A DNA stretch of 64,000 bases from CAWEYO01 sp963813315 (lineage in GTDB: Bacteria > Pseudomonadota > Alphaproteobacteria > Rhizobiales > Rhizobiaceae): positions 124,001-188,000 of the forward strand of contig CAWEYO010000016.1 of assembly GCA_963813315.1 (NCBI GenBank). Reading direction: 5' to 3'. Under the pieces are notes generated by a model that saw only the letters and a list, made by a program, of their open reading frames with translations, was not told the DNA's origin and did not search any database. This document shows, one piece after another, positions 17,071 to 26,225 of this stretch; positions within the stretch are counted from its first letter, which is position 1; each line of letters begins with the position of its first letter. Position numbers and translations under genes: made by a program.

Positions 17071-17330
17071 TGAGAAACCAGCCACAACTGATGAAAAAAC
17101 AGCCACAACTGATGAAAAACCAGCCACCGCCGCGCGCTCGCAAAGAACGAAGACTGACCGATGCCGAGAGGCAGACGCTTGAGTATATGGAGGACGCGGT
17201 CGAACAACTTGTCGTCATGAGCTTTCAAAACTTCACCATGGTCAGTTTCCTTCTCGCGATGGTGAAGGAGGAGATCACGCGTACGCTCGGCAAGCAAACA
17301 GCGAGAAAACGCCATCTGGCAGGGCGTTGA
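17070..17330 (+). CDS. Small protein coupled to luxI, unknown
   Basis: 86 residues; its ATG overlaps the synthase TGA by one base, so translation is coupled. The first 20 residues come from a tandem repeat of about 21 bases (QPQLMK units). The rest is basic, then forms a probable helix: LTDAERQTLEYMEDAVEQLV, MSFQNFTMVSFLLAMVKEEI. I recognise no family. The strict coupling suggests a role in signal production or response, which is inference. Confidence 0.65.
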   Translation: MRNQPQLMKKQPQLMKNQPPPRARKERRLTDAERQTLEYMEDAVEQLVVMSFQNFTMVSFLLAMVKEEITRTLGKQTARKRHLAGR

Positions 17331-17440
17331 AACCTTCAATGGAAAGCTCGTTCGAAGGAGCTTGGCGCTTGCATTGAAGCAATGCCCGCGAGCAATGCAT
17401 GCTCTTCGATGCGTTGCTCTCGCAATTCCGCACCTGCCTC

Positions 17441-17512
17441 TAGAGCATCGGACCCGAAAGTGGGAACGGTTTCGGGAAATCCGATGCTCAAACAAAGAGA
17501 TAGAGCGGCAGC
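17441..17512 (+). repeat. Dispersed palindromic repeat, copy 2
   Basis: TAGAGCATCGGACCCGAAAG, then TTTCGGGAAATCCGATGCTC and AAACAAAGAGATAGAGC, the same family as at 16.25 kb. It lies between the small coupled gene and the RTX locus; the surrounding 17331-17703 holds no gene I can support. Confidence 0.85.
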
Positions 17513-17703
17513 CCTGATCCCGTGATTCCGTCAAGTGTCCGCCGCTCTGGCGGGCAACGATTGTGCATGGATAGCCATCGCCAACCATTCCGTTGGCATG
17601 CTACTGATACTGGTATCTATTGGATCGAATCTATCCATAGTTGCGTAAAATCGGAAGTATATGCCGATCCGCTACCAGGGTTGGCGTCAAGGAGGCTATT
17701 CCC

Positions 17704-19994
17704 ATGACTACCTATTTGTTGACGTCGCGCACCTTCACTCTCCGCCAGCCCGCAACCGCGAGCAAGTATCATATCTTTCAGGCGGCGATCGCTGCGTCCG
17801 CGGATGGCATCGCGCTTTCGGCCCGTTCGCCGCTTACGGTGGAAGGCATGGCGGGCTATGCCGGGGTCATGACGACGTTCACAGGCACCGAGGGCAATGA
17901 CAGGGCAGACGCGACAATCGATGTACTGAGCGGATTCACCGGCGGTACGTTGAGCCAGCTCAGGGACCAGACAGGCGACACGATCAGTGGCGGCGGCGGC
18001 CACGACACAATCGTTGCGGGTATCGGCAACGACTTGATTGCCGGCGGGGCAGGCGACGATTTACTCAATGGCGGCTTTGACGGCGACGACACTATCGACG
18101 GCGGCAGCGGCAACGACGCGATCTTCGCGGGCGACGGCAATGATTGGCTCACCGGTGGCGACGGCAACGACCTGATGGATGGCGGCGACGACCGCGACAC
18201 AATCTTTGCGGGTATCGGCAACAACTCGATTGCCGGCGGGGCAGGCGTGGATAATCTCGACGGCGGTGCCGGCGATGACATTTTCGACCTCGCCAATGGC
18301 GATTTCGACGCCGGCAGAGTCCATCCAGGGCGCGGAAGACAGCGGCAGCGGCACGCGCGACGAGATCGTGCTGACAATCCCGACCACTGTCGACTTCTCC
18401 TTGGGCACGGTCTCCGGCGTGGAGACGCTCAGCGGCAGCAGCGGCAACGACACCGTCGCGATGCCGGCGAAGCAATGGGCGGGGTTCAGCTATTGGATTG
18501 ATCTCGATGACGGCACGGACGTGCTCAACATCGTAGCGAGTGGATCTTGGACATTTCAAGCTCGCCGCTCCGTCCATCGGCCAAATCGAGACCGGCAATC
18601 TCACGGGCACGACCAGCGACGAGACTTGACGCTCACGAGGCGACCAGCTCGACGCCATCATTATCGGCGCGGGCACGATCAATCTCGGCGACGGTTACGA
18701 TACGATCAACTTGACTTCGACCTCGGACGACCTCAACGCGCTGGGGGCACAAGGGTTCGTCGGGCCGAATTCGATTGCATATGAGAGGATCCAGGGCGTC
18801 GAGGAGATATCGGCCGCCGGCGCGACGGCCGGCGTGAAGATAATCCTGAGCGCCCAGCACGCAGCCTTCAAGATCACCGGCGGCGCGTTTGACGACACGA
18901 TCACCGGCGGCTTCGGCGCCGACACGATCGACGGCGGCGCCGGCGTCGACGTCCTGAGCGGCGGCGGCGGCGACGACTTGATTGTCCTCGCCACTAGCGA
19001 TTTCGCCCCGGGCGAATCGATTCACGGCGGCAGCGGCACGCGCGACCAGATCATACTCACGGGTGGGACTACAGTCGACTTCACCACCGGCACGGTCTCC
19101 GGCATCGAGAAGCTCACAGGCAGCATTGGCGACGACGACGTGACGATGAGCGTGACGCAATGGGCGGGGTTCGTCACGATCGATCTCGGCGTCGGCACGG
19201 ACGCGCTCAACGTCAAGGCCGCCGGGATCGTGGACATTTCCGGGCTCGGCGCTCCGTCGTGGGGCTATGAGACAGGCAGTCTCACCGGCTCGGCCGGCGC
19301 AGACACGGTGAGGCTCACCGGCACCCAGCTCGACGCGATCATCATCGGCAACGGCACGATCAACCTCGACCTCGGCATCGATACGATCGAGCTGACCTCG
19401 CACGCGGTAGACGTCACCAATCTGAACAACGGGGGTGATGCACAACTCACAGGCGTCGAGGTGATCACGGCCGTCAACTCCACGAACGCCGTGTCCTGGG
19501 TGCTGGACAAGCAGAGCGAAGGCTTGCAGCTCTTCGGCGGCGCGTTCGCCGACAGGATCACCGGCGGGGGTGGAAATGACTTGCTCGCCGGCGGCAACGG
19601 CGCTGATACGCTGACAGGTGGAGGCGGCCACGACGTGCTGCTCGGCGGTGCCGGCAACGACATACTCAGCGGCGGGGCTGGCGCGGACAAGTTCTTCTTC
19701 AATAGCGCGCTGAGCGCGGCCAGCAATATCGACAAGATCGCCGATTTCTCGTTGAGCGGCGACATGGTGCAGTTGGAGAACGCGGTGTTCACCGCCCTGA
19801 CGACAACCGGCACGCTGGCCGCGGGCGCCTTCTATGTCGGCGCAGCGGCGCACGATGCCAACGACCGCATCATCTACAACGATAAGACCGGCGCGCTGAG
19901 CTACGACGCTGACGGCAAAGGCGGCGCCGCGGCGGTGCAGTTCGCCACGCTCACCGGGCTGGCGCTCACCAACGCCGACTTCGTGGTGGTGTGA
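17704..19994 (+). pseudogene. RTX calcium-binding protein gene, frameshifted
   Basis: Encodes glycine/aspartate nonapeptide repeats (GGAGDDLLNG, GGSGNDAIFAG, GGDGNDLMDGG; later GGGGNDLLAGG, GGAGNDILSGG) of type I-secreted calcium-binding proteins, and a C-terminal domain ending TNADFVVV, a usual uncleaved secretion signal. The reading phase changes near 18315 and again near 18555-18640, with the alignment to the later internal repeat (GTRDQIILTGGTTVDF) showing single-base gains and losses. The last 428 residues from 18711 remain open and could still be made. The N-terminal LTVEGMAGYAGVMTTFTG matches the end of the DUF4347 protein downstream. Confidence 0.8.
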
Positions 19995-20757
19995 GGTCAA
20001 CGGACCGGGCGTTCGGCAGGTAGGTCTGTCGTTCGCAGCATCAGCGCCGGGCGATGAATTGAGGGCGGCGTTCTGGCATTGTGCCGGGCGCCGCCCTCAG
20101 CGTGCTTCTGATCCTGGTCGCCGTAATCCTCGTGCGTGCCTAGTCGAGGCGGGCGACGGGATGTGATCTCGCGCAGTCCTATGCTCAGGCCGGTCTGGCG
20201 CAACGCCGACATGATCCGTGCGATGGGCCAAACGACCACTCACGATTTCCGCACTTGCCGCCCCAGCGGACAACAATTGTGCACGGATCGCCATCGCCAC
20301 GTATCTGCCAACGTGCTAGTCGAAGGGCGTTAATCGGGCAAATTGGAATACCGGTTAGGCAGCAGGGTTCAGCGTCACTGCGGAGCCTGTTGCATACCGT
20401 TGAGCGCGTCCGGGAAAAGTTGGCAGCGGTATCCGGATGGTCGCGCGACAAGACCAGGGCTTGGGACGGGTGGCAATTCGACGACAAGTCGTCTCGCTGA
20501 GAAGCATGATCCGGCACCGAATTTCGGCGCTGCAGGAAGCGGCAGCCTTTTCGGATAAAATCATGCGCAAAAACAAAAAGTTAGAGCGCAACAATAAGTC
20601 AGAGCGCGATGTCGGTTCGAGGTGAATCGTCTCGCTCTGGGAACGTGAACGCAACCGAGAGTTTGCGACTGTCGTCCGGTCGCCGATGTCGTCGGCGCAC
20701 ATGGTTGTTGTGTGTCCAGCATCGAACCGCTGAAAAACCTGAGAGGAAACCGTTTTA
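19995..20757. other. Remnants of a duplicated secretion locus
   Basis: Bases about 20025-20072 (TCGCAGCATCAGCGCC, GATGAATTGAGGGCGGCG) match the 5' end of the ABC exporter gene at 21.46 kb, so an earlier exporter gene was deleted here. Bases about 20268-20302 (CAATTGTGCACGGAT, CGCCATCGCCA) match the DNA upstream of the RTX gene near 17555. Together these show a tandem duplication followed by deletion. No intact gene is visible. Confidence 0.6.
20504..20566. repeat. GCATGAT...ATCATGC palindromic repeat
   Basis: GCATGAT and ATCATGC bound a 63-base imperfect palindrome, followed by CGCAAAAACAAAAAGTTAGA. The layout matches common rhizobial intergenic palindromes. It lies 190 bases before the DUF4347 gene. 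Confidence 0.6.
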
Positions 20758-21453
20758 TTGATCGACCGCGCCTTCAATATCGGCCAGTCCACAACCGGGG
20801 ACAACTGCGACGCAGTCCCGGCGGCGTTCGATGTGCCCGCGAGCGGCGCTGAGACGGTGCTGCCGGAACACGCGACGGTTCGCGAGATTGTGTTTGTCGA
20901 TCCGGGCATTTCCGACCTCGACACCCTGCTGCGGGGCGTGCGGCCCGGTATCGAGACGCATCTGCTCACCACCGATGAACCGGCGCTGGCGCAGATGGCG
21001 CGCGCCGTTGCAGGCAGGAGCGGGCTCGAGGCGATCCACGTGATTTCGCACGGAAAGCCCGGCGAAGTGAGCTTCAGCGCCGGCGCTATCGCGGCCGACG
21101 ACATTGAGCGCGCAGCGGCCGAGCTGGCCGGCTTCGGACGGGCGCTTGGCGCCGACGGCGCGCTGTTGATCTGGGCCTGCGAGACTGGCGCCGGCGAGCG
21201 CGGCGCGGCCTTCCTGGACGCGCTGGCGCGGAAGACGGGTGCCCGCGTGGCGGCGGCGAGCGGCCTTGTCGGTGCTGCCGCAAAAGGCGGGACATGGACG
21301 CTGGACCGCGCTTCAGGCCGCCAGCCGGTCACCGCCGAAGGCATGGAAGATTATACCGGGGTCATGGCGCGGTTCACGGCCAGTGGCGGCGCCGGCGCGG
21401 TCCAACTGGAAAATGCGGTGTTCACCGCCAAGACAATGGGATTGGGAGTGTAG
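20758..21453 (+). CDS. Standalone DUF4347 protein with short RTX-like tail
   Basis: 231 residues; TTG start preceded by GAGAGGAAA. DUF4347 usually forms the N-terminus of giant RTX or cadherin-type adhesins. Here it has HVISHGKPG (His98) and LLIWACETGAGE (Cys141), a His/Cys pair like that of caspase-like folds. The last 20 residues (GAVQLENAVFTA) match the C-terminal part of the RTX protein upstream, so this gene looks like an adhesin whose middle was deleted. It is directly followed by the exporter gene, one base past its stop. Confidence 0.75.
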   Translation: MIDRAFNIGQSTTGDNCDAVPAAFDVPASGAETVLPEHATVREIVFVDPGISDLDTLLRGVRPGIETHLLTTDEPALAQMARAVAGRSGLEAIHVISHGKPGEVSFSAGAIAADDIERAAAELAGFGRALGADGALLIWACETGAGERGAAFLDALARKTGARVAAASGLVGAAAKGGTWTLDRASGRQPVTAEGMEDYTGVMARFTASGGAGAVQLENAVFTAKTMGLGV

Positions 21454-21454
21454 C

Positions 21455-23203
21455 ATGGTAGAATCGTCGTTTGCGGCAACAGCGCCGGGCAATGAATTGA
21501 GGGCAGCGTTGCGGCATTGTGTCGGGGCGCTGGTTGGCGTCGGCATCTTTTCCGGCGTGGTCAACATCCTCGGGCTGACCGGCTCGCTCTACATGCTGCA
21601 GGTCTACGACCGCGTGCTGCCCTCGCAGAGTGTGCCGACGCTGGTCGGCATCACCATCATCATGCTCTGGCTCTATGCGGTCTACGGCCTGCTCGACTTC
21701 GTCCGCCTGCGGCTTTTGGTGCGCATCGGCAACACGCTCGACCGCAAGCTGCATGAGAAGGCCTTCGCCGCGTCGCTGCTTTTGCCGTTGCGGGCCGGCC
21801 ACGAGGGCGCCCGCGTGCAGCCGATCCGCGACGTCGACCAGATCAGGAGCTTCGTCTCGGGAACCGGGCCGACCGCCTTCTTCGACCTGCCGTGGATCCC
21901 GTTCTACATGGTCATCATCTACATGCTGCATCCCTCGCTCGGCCTGCTGGCGACGTGCGGCGCCGTCGTCATCGTGGTTTTGACCCTGGTTGCGGAGCGT
22001 CTCGGACGCGCCCCGTCGAAGCGGGCGACCAAATCGGTGATCTCGCGCACCTCCTATGCCGAGGCCGGCCGCCGCAACGCCGAAGTCATCCGCGCCATGG
22101 GCCTCTCCAACCGGTTCGGCAAGCTGTGGAGCGAGCAGAGCCTGCGCTTTCTCGCCGAGCAGCGGCGGGTCTCCGATGTCATCGGCGCCACCGGCGCGCT
22201 GTCGCGGACGCTGCGCATGGCGCTGCAATCGCTGATGCTCGGGCTTGGCGCCTATCTGGTGATGTCCGGCGAGGCCTCGTCCGGCGTCATCATCGCCTCC
22301 TCCATCATGTTCGCCCGCGCGCTGGGTCCCGTCGACATCGCGATCGCCAACTGGCGCAGCTTCAATTCGGCCCGCCAGAGCTATGCGCAGCTTGCCAAGA
22401 CGCTGAAGGCGGTTGCCGACCTCAGGCAGCCGATGGCGCTGCCGCGGCCCCGCCACACGCTCTCGGTCGAGACGCTGGCAGCCGCCGCACCCGGCCAGCA
22501 GAAGCCGCTCATCCAGAACGTCACCTTCGCGCTCGAAGCGGGCGCCGGGCTGGGCGTGATCGGGCCGAGCGCGTCGGGCAAGTCGACGCTGGTGCGCGCC
22601 ATCGTCGGCGCCTGGCCGGCGCTGCGCGGCTGTGTGCGCCTCGACCAGGCGGCCCTCGACCAATGGGACGTCGAGGCGCTCGGGCGCGACATCGGCTATT
22701 TGCCGCAGGACATCGAACTGTTCGACGGCACGGTTGCCGAAAACATCTGCCGCTTCGATAAGGACGCCGATGCCAATGACATCCTCGCCGCGGCCAAGGC
22801 GGCCGGGGTGGACCAGATGATCCTGCGCCTGCAGGACGGGTTCGGGACGCGGGTCGGCGTCGGCGGCACCGCGCTGTCGGCCGGACAGCGGCAGTTGGTC
22901 GGGCTGGCGCGGGCGCTCTACGGCGATCCGTTTTTGGTGGTGCTCGACGAACCCAACTCCAATCTCGACGCCGACGGCGACGTCGCGCTTGCCACCGCCA
23001 TTCACGGTGTGCGCCAGCGCGGCGGCATCGTCATCGTGGTCGCGCACCGTCCTTCGGCGCTGGCCAATCTCGACCAGCTGCTGGTGATGGCGGGCGGCAT
23101 GATGCAGGCGTTCGGCGCCAAGGACGAGGTGCTGGCCGGCGTCACCCGGCCGGCGGCCGAGCGCAGATCGCAGACAGTGGTTCCCCTTCACGAGAGGCGT
23201 TGA
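21455..23203 (+). CDS. Type I secretion ABC exporter (PrtD family)
   Basis: 582 residues. Residues about 20-300 are the membrane domain (GVVNILGLTGSLYMLQVYDR, then VPTLVGITIIMLWLYAV); the ATPase follows with Walker A GPSASGKST near residue 370, signature LSAGQRQ and Walker B VVLDEPNSNLD. It exports unfolded substrates with C-terminal signals together with HlyD and a TolC porin; no tolC gene is in view. The ATG is one base after the DUF4347 stop and its own stop overlaps hlyD. Confidence 0.92.
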   Translation: MVESSFAATAPGNELRAALRHCVGALVGVGIFSGVVNILGLTGSLYMLQVYDRVLPSQSVPTLVGITIIMLWLYAVYGLLDFVRLRLLVRIGNTLDRKLHEKAFAASLLLPLRAGHEGARVQPIRDVDQIRSFVSGTGPTAFFDLPWIPFYMVIIYMLHPSLGLLATCGAVVIVVLTLVAERLGRAPSKRATKSVISRTSYAEAGRRNAEVIRAMGLSNRFGKLWSEQSLRFLAEQRRVSDVIGATGALSRTLRMALQSLMLGLGAYLVMSGEASSGVIIASSIMFARALGPVDIAIANWRSFNSARQSYAQLAKTLKAVADLRQPMALPRPRHTLSVETLAAAAPGQQKPLIQNVTFALEAGAGLGVIGPSASGKSTLVRAIVGAWPALRGCVRLDQAALDQWDVEALGRDIGYLPQDIELFDGTVAENICRFDKDADANDILAAAKAAGVDQMILRLQDGFGTRVGVGGTALSAGQRQLVGLARALYGDPFLVVLDEPNSNLDADGDVALATAIHGVRQRGGIVIVVAHRPSALANLDQLLVMAGGMMQAFGAKDEVLAGVTRPAAERRSQTVVPLHERR

Positions 23204-24552
23204 TGGCTATGGCAAACATTTCCTTGAATTCCTCGACGTTGGGCTCGCTGCATCCTTTCGAACGCTCCGGCGAAGGCATCAAGGCCAACATCCTGTTCGG
23301 CCTTGCGGTATCGGTGTTGCTGGTCGGCGGCATCGGCGCCTGGGCGGCGATGACGAAGCTGGCGGGAGCGGTCATCGCCTCGGGCACCGTGGTGGTCGAA
23401 AGCAACGCCAAGAAGGTGCAGCACCAGACCGGCGGCATTGTCGGCGAGATCCTGGTCCGCGAGGGCGACCGCGTGTCGGCCGGCGACGTGATTGTTCGCC
23501 TCAACGAAACGATGACCCGCGCCAATCTGCAGATCATCTCGCAGCAATACGACCGCACCGTCGCGCGCCAGGCGCGGCTGCAGGCGGAGCGGCTCGGCCT
23601 GCCCGCCATCACGCTTCCCGACGATCTCGCCAGGCGCGCCGGTGATGATGCCGGCGTGGCCGCCATGGTCGCCGGCGAAAAGGCGCTGTTTGAAAGCCGC
23701 ACCAGGGCCTCGACGGGGCTGAAGTCGCAGCTTGCGGCGCGCTCGGGCCAGCTCGAGCGGGAGATCGAGGGGCTGAGCGCCCAGCGCAAGGCGATGGATG
23801 AATCGGCCACGCTGGTCGAGCGGGACTACAACAGCCTGCAGACACTCTACGAGAAGAAGCTGGTCTCGCTCGAGCGGGTGAGCGAGCTGCAGCTCGAGCT
23901 GTCGCGGCTGAAGGGCGAATCCGGCCGGCTGGCCGCAGCGATCGCCGAGACGGACGGCAAGATCAGCGAGACGGCGCTGCAGGCCCTGCAGGTCGACGAG
24001 GAAATGCGCAAGGACGTCAATGAAGAGCTGCGCGAGCTGGACGGCAAGGAGGTCGAGCTGGTCGAGCGCAAGCTGGTCGCCAAGGACCAGCTGGCGCGCA
24101 CCGAAATCCGCGCCCCGCAGTCGGGCTTCGTGCAGGAACTGGCCGTCCACACCGTCGGCGGCGTCATCGCACCGGGCGAGACACTGATGCTGATCGTGCC
24201 GGAACAGGACCAACTGGTCATCGACGCGATGGTCGCGCCGGCCAGCATCGACGACATCAAGCCGGGACAGCCGGTCTCCATCCGCTTCCCGGCCTTCGAC
24301 GTCGCCACCACGCCCGAATGCAAGGGCACCGTGCAAAGGGTGTCGGCCGACCTGATCAAGGACCCGCAGCGGCAGGTCTCCTACTTCGTCGCCAGGACCA
24401 CCCTCGACGACCCGAAGGCCTGCCTCAAGGACGCCAGGCGCCTGCAGCCCGGCATGCCGGCCGAAGTCCACATCCAGACCGGCGAACGCAACGTCTGGTC
24501 CTACGTCTTGAAACCGCTGACAGATCAGATGCAGCGGGCGTTCAGGGAATAG
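23203..24552 (+). CDS. HlyD-family type I secretion adaptor
   Basis: 449 residues. One N-terminal membrane helix (residues about 28-45), a lipoyl/barrel-sandwich half (GTVVVESNAKKVQHQTGGIV, EGDRVSAGDVIVRL), long coiled coil (about 125-290), second half EIRAPQSGFVQELAVHTVGG, and a beta-barrel C-terminus. It links the inner-membrane exporter to the outer-membrane channel. TGATG overlap with the exporter; an earlier in-frame TTG one codon before is less likely. Confidence 0.92.
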   Translation: MAMANISLNSSTLGSLHPFERSGEGIKANILFGLAVSVLLVGGIGAWAAMTKLAGAVIASGTVVVESNAKKVQHQTGGIVGEILVREGDRVSAGDVIVRLNETMTRANLQIISQQYDRTVARQARLQAERLGLPAITLPDDLARRAGDDAGVAAMVAGEKALFESRTRASTGLKSQLAARSGQLEREIEGLSAQRKAMDESATLVERDYNSLQTLYEKKLVSLERVSELQLELSRLKGESGRLAAAIAETDGKISETALQALQVDEEMRKDVNEELRELDGKEVELVERKLVAKDQLARTEIRAPQSGFVQELAVHTVGGVIAPGETLMLIVPEQDQLVIDAMVAPASIDDIKPGQPVSIRFPAFDVATTPECKGTVQRVSADLIKDPQRQVSYFVARTTLDDPKACLKDARRLQPGMPAEVHIQTGERNVWSYVLKPLTDQMQRAFRE

Positions 24553-24666
24553 GCAACAAGCGGCAACGGTCTCGGCGAGTGAGAGTTTGACCCCGCGGCG
24601 GATTGATTTGACAATGCGCCGCGGTTCCTTGCAATTCCGCACGGACAAACATCGCCGGACACCCTT

Positions 24667-25983
24667 ATGACCAATGTCGCCCTTACCGGGCTCGCCCGGG
24701 ATCTCGCCAGGCGCGCCGACACAGGCCGCCCGGTCCGCATCGGCGTGATTGGGTCGGGTGAGATGGGCACCGACCTGGTCACGCAGGGGATGCTGATGCG
24801 GGGCATCGAGGTCGCGGCAATCTCCACCAGGCGGCCGCATACCGCCCGCGACGCGATCCGGATCGCCTATGGCGACGAGGCAAAAGCGCGCGAAGCGCGG
24901 ACCGCGTCCGCGGTCACCCAGGCAATCGAAGCCGGAAAGATCGCCATCACCTCGAATGAACTGCTCGTCACCAACCCGCTCATCGAGGTGGTGATCGATG
25001 CAACGGGAAAGCCGGGCGTAGCTGCCGATTTCGATCTGATGGCAATGGAGCACGGCAAGCATCTCGTGATGATGAACGTCGAAGCGGACGTCACCATCGG
25101 CGCGTTGCTCAAGAGAGAAGCAGACCGGCTTGGCGTCGTTTATTCGGTCGGCGCAGGCGACGAGCCGTCGAGCTGCATGGAACTGATCGAGTTCGCAACA
25201 GCCCTAGGCTATACGATCGTTTCCGCCGGCAAGGGCAAGAACAATCCGCTCAACCATGATGCCGTGCCCGACGACTATCGGGAGGAGGCGGAGCGGCGGA
25301 ACATGAATCCGCGCATGCTGGTCGAGTTTGTCGACGGCTCCAAGACCATGGTTGAAATGGCGGCGATCGCCAATGCCACCGGCCTGGTGCCGGATGTGCC
25401 CGGCATGCATGGCCCCAAGGCCGACCGCGACGACATGGTGAAGGTGCTGATCCCGCGTGAGGATGGCGGCATTCTGAGCAGAAAGGGCGTGGTCGACTAC
25501 ACGATCGGCAAGGGGGTCGCGCCGGGCGTCTTCGTTATCGTGGAGGCAACCCATCCGCGCATCATAGAGCGGATGAACGACCTCCACATCGGCAGGGGAC
25601 CCTACTACAGCTTCTTCCGGCCTTACCATCTGACATCACTGGAGGTGCCGCTTACGGCCGCCCGTATTGCGCTTTATGGCCGGCCCGACATGGTGCCGCT
25701 GCCAGTCCCCGTCGCCGAGGTCTGCGCGGTCGCGAAACGCGATCTCGCAGCCGGCGAAACGCTCGATGCCATCGGCGAGACCTGCTACCGGTCGTGGACG
25801 ATGACGGTCGCCGACGCCCGGGCCAGGCGCGCCGTTCCCGTCGGCCTCCTGGAAGGCGGCAAGGTGCTCCGGCCTGTGGGCAAGGGCGAATTGCTCACGA
25901 GCTCGAACGCGACACCGGACACCAACACAAACCTTTTCCGGCTTCGCCGGCGCCAGGACGAGATGTTCGCCGAACTCGCCTGA
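24667..25983 (+). CDS. NAD(P)-dependent oxidoreductase with SAF domain
   Basis: 438 residues. An N-terminal Rossmann fold (IGVIGSGEMGTDLV) resembles homoserine dehydrogenase-like enzymes; the C-terminal 80 residues (CAVAKRDLAAGETLDAIGE) form a SAF domain, which is why such proteins are sometimes misnamed FlgA. Substrate is not known; related proteins act in sugar-acid pathways. It stands alone, 114 bases past hlyD, and is followed by repeats. Confidence 0.85.
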   Translation: MTNVALTGLARDLARRADTGRPVRIGVIGSGEMGTDLVTQGMLMRGIEVAAISTRRPHTARDAIRIAYGDEAKAREARTASAVTQAIEAGKIAITSNELLVTNPLIEVVIDATGKPGVAADFDLMAMEHGKHLVMMNVEADVTIGALLKREADRLGVVYSVGAGDEPSSCMELIEFATALGYTIVSAGKGKNNPLNHDAVPDDYREEAERRNMNPRMLVEFVDGSKTMVEMAAIANATGLVPDVPGMHGPKADRDDMVKVLIPREDGGILSRKGVVDYTIGKGVAPGVFVIVEATHPRIIERMNDLHIGRGPYYSFFRPYHLTSLEVPLTAARIALYGRPDMVPLPVPVAEVCAVAKRDLAAGETLDAIGETCYRSWTMTVADARARRAVPVGLLEGGKVLRPVGKGELLTSSNATPDTNTNLFRLRRRQDEMFAELA

Positions 25984-26025
25984 TCGCGTTCGGCCACGCC
26001 CTGTTTCTTTCCGTGTCAGCTCTTT

Positions 26026-26066
26026 GCTGCGCACTTTTCGGCGACATGCTTAGAGCGCGTCGCGTC
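26026..26066. repeat. Partial GCTGCGCACTTTT-GGCGACATGC repeat
   Basis: GCTGCGCACTTTTCGGCGAC and ATGCTTAGAGCGCGTCGCG match the repeats flanking proC with one change. It appears to be a degraded fourth member, 130 bases from the next copy. The 25984-26149 stretch otherwise holds nothing. Confidence 0.65.
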
Positions 26067-26149
26067 CGATGTGATTCAGGAATGCTGGCAGGACAGAGGG
26101 GGGTGAGGCAGAGCGATATCGCGGCAAACTGCGGGGTGAGGTCGGTCGT

Positions 26150-26225
26150 GCGCGACGCGCTTTAGGCTATTGTTTTTGCGCATGTCGTTATCCCAAAACC
26201 GCTGCGCACTTTTGGGCGACATGCA
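26150..26225. repeat. Inverted copy of the proC-flanking repeat
   Basis: GCGACGCGCTTTAGGCTATTG and CCGCTGCGCACTTTTGGG, ending GACATGCAT, are the reverse complement of the units beyond the other end of proC. The last base of the repeat touches the proC stop codon, so the element may supply a transcript end. Confidence 0.85.

Noticed and set aside
18633..20000. 455-residue minus-strand ORF
   Set aside because: It is the antisense of RTX repeats; the plus strand has clear GGxGxDxx motifs, and the antisense composition shows no family pattern.
21422..23191. 589-residue minus-strand ORF
   Set aside because: Antisense of the ABC exporter, whose Walker motifs are unambiguous; long antisense frames are common in GC-rich DNA.
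23188..25062. 624-residue minus-strand ORF
   Set aside because: Spans the antisense of hlyD and part of the oxidoreductase gene; Asp/His/Arg-rich composition typical of shadow frames.
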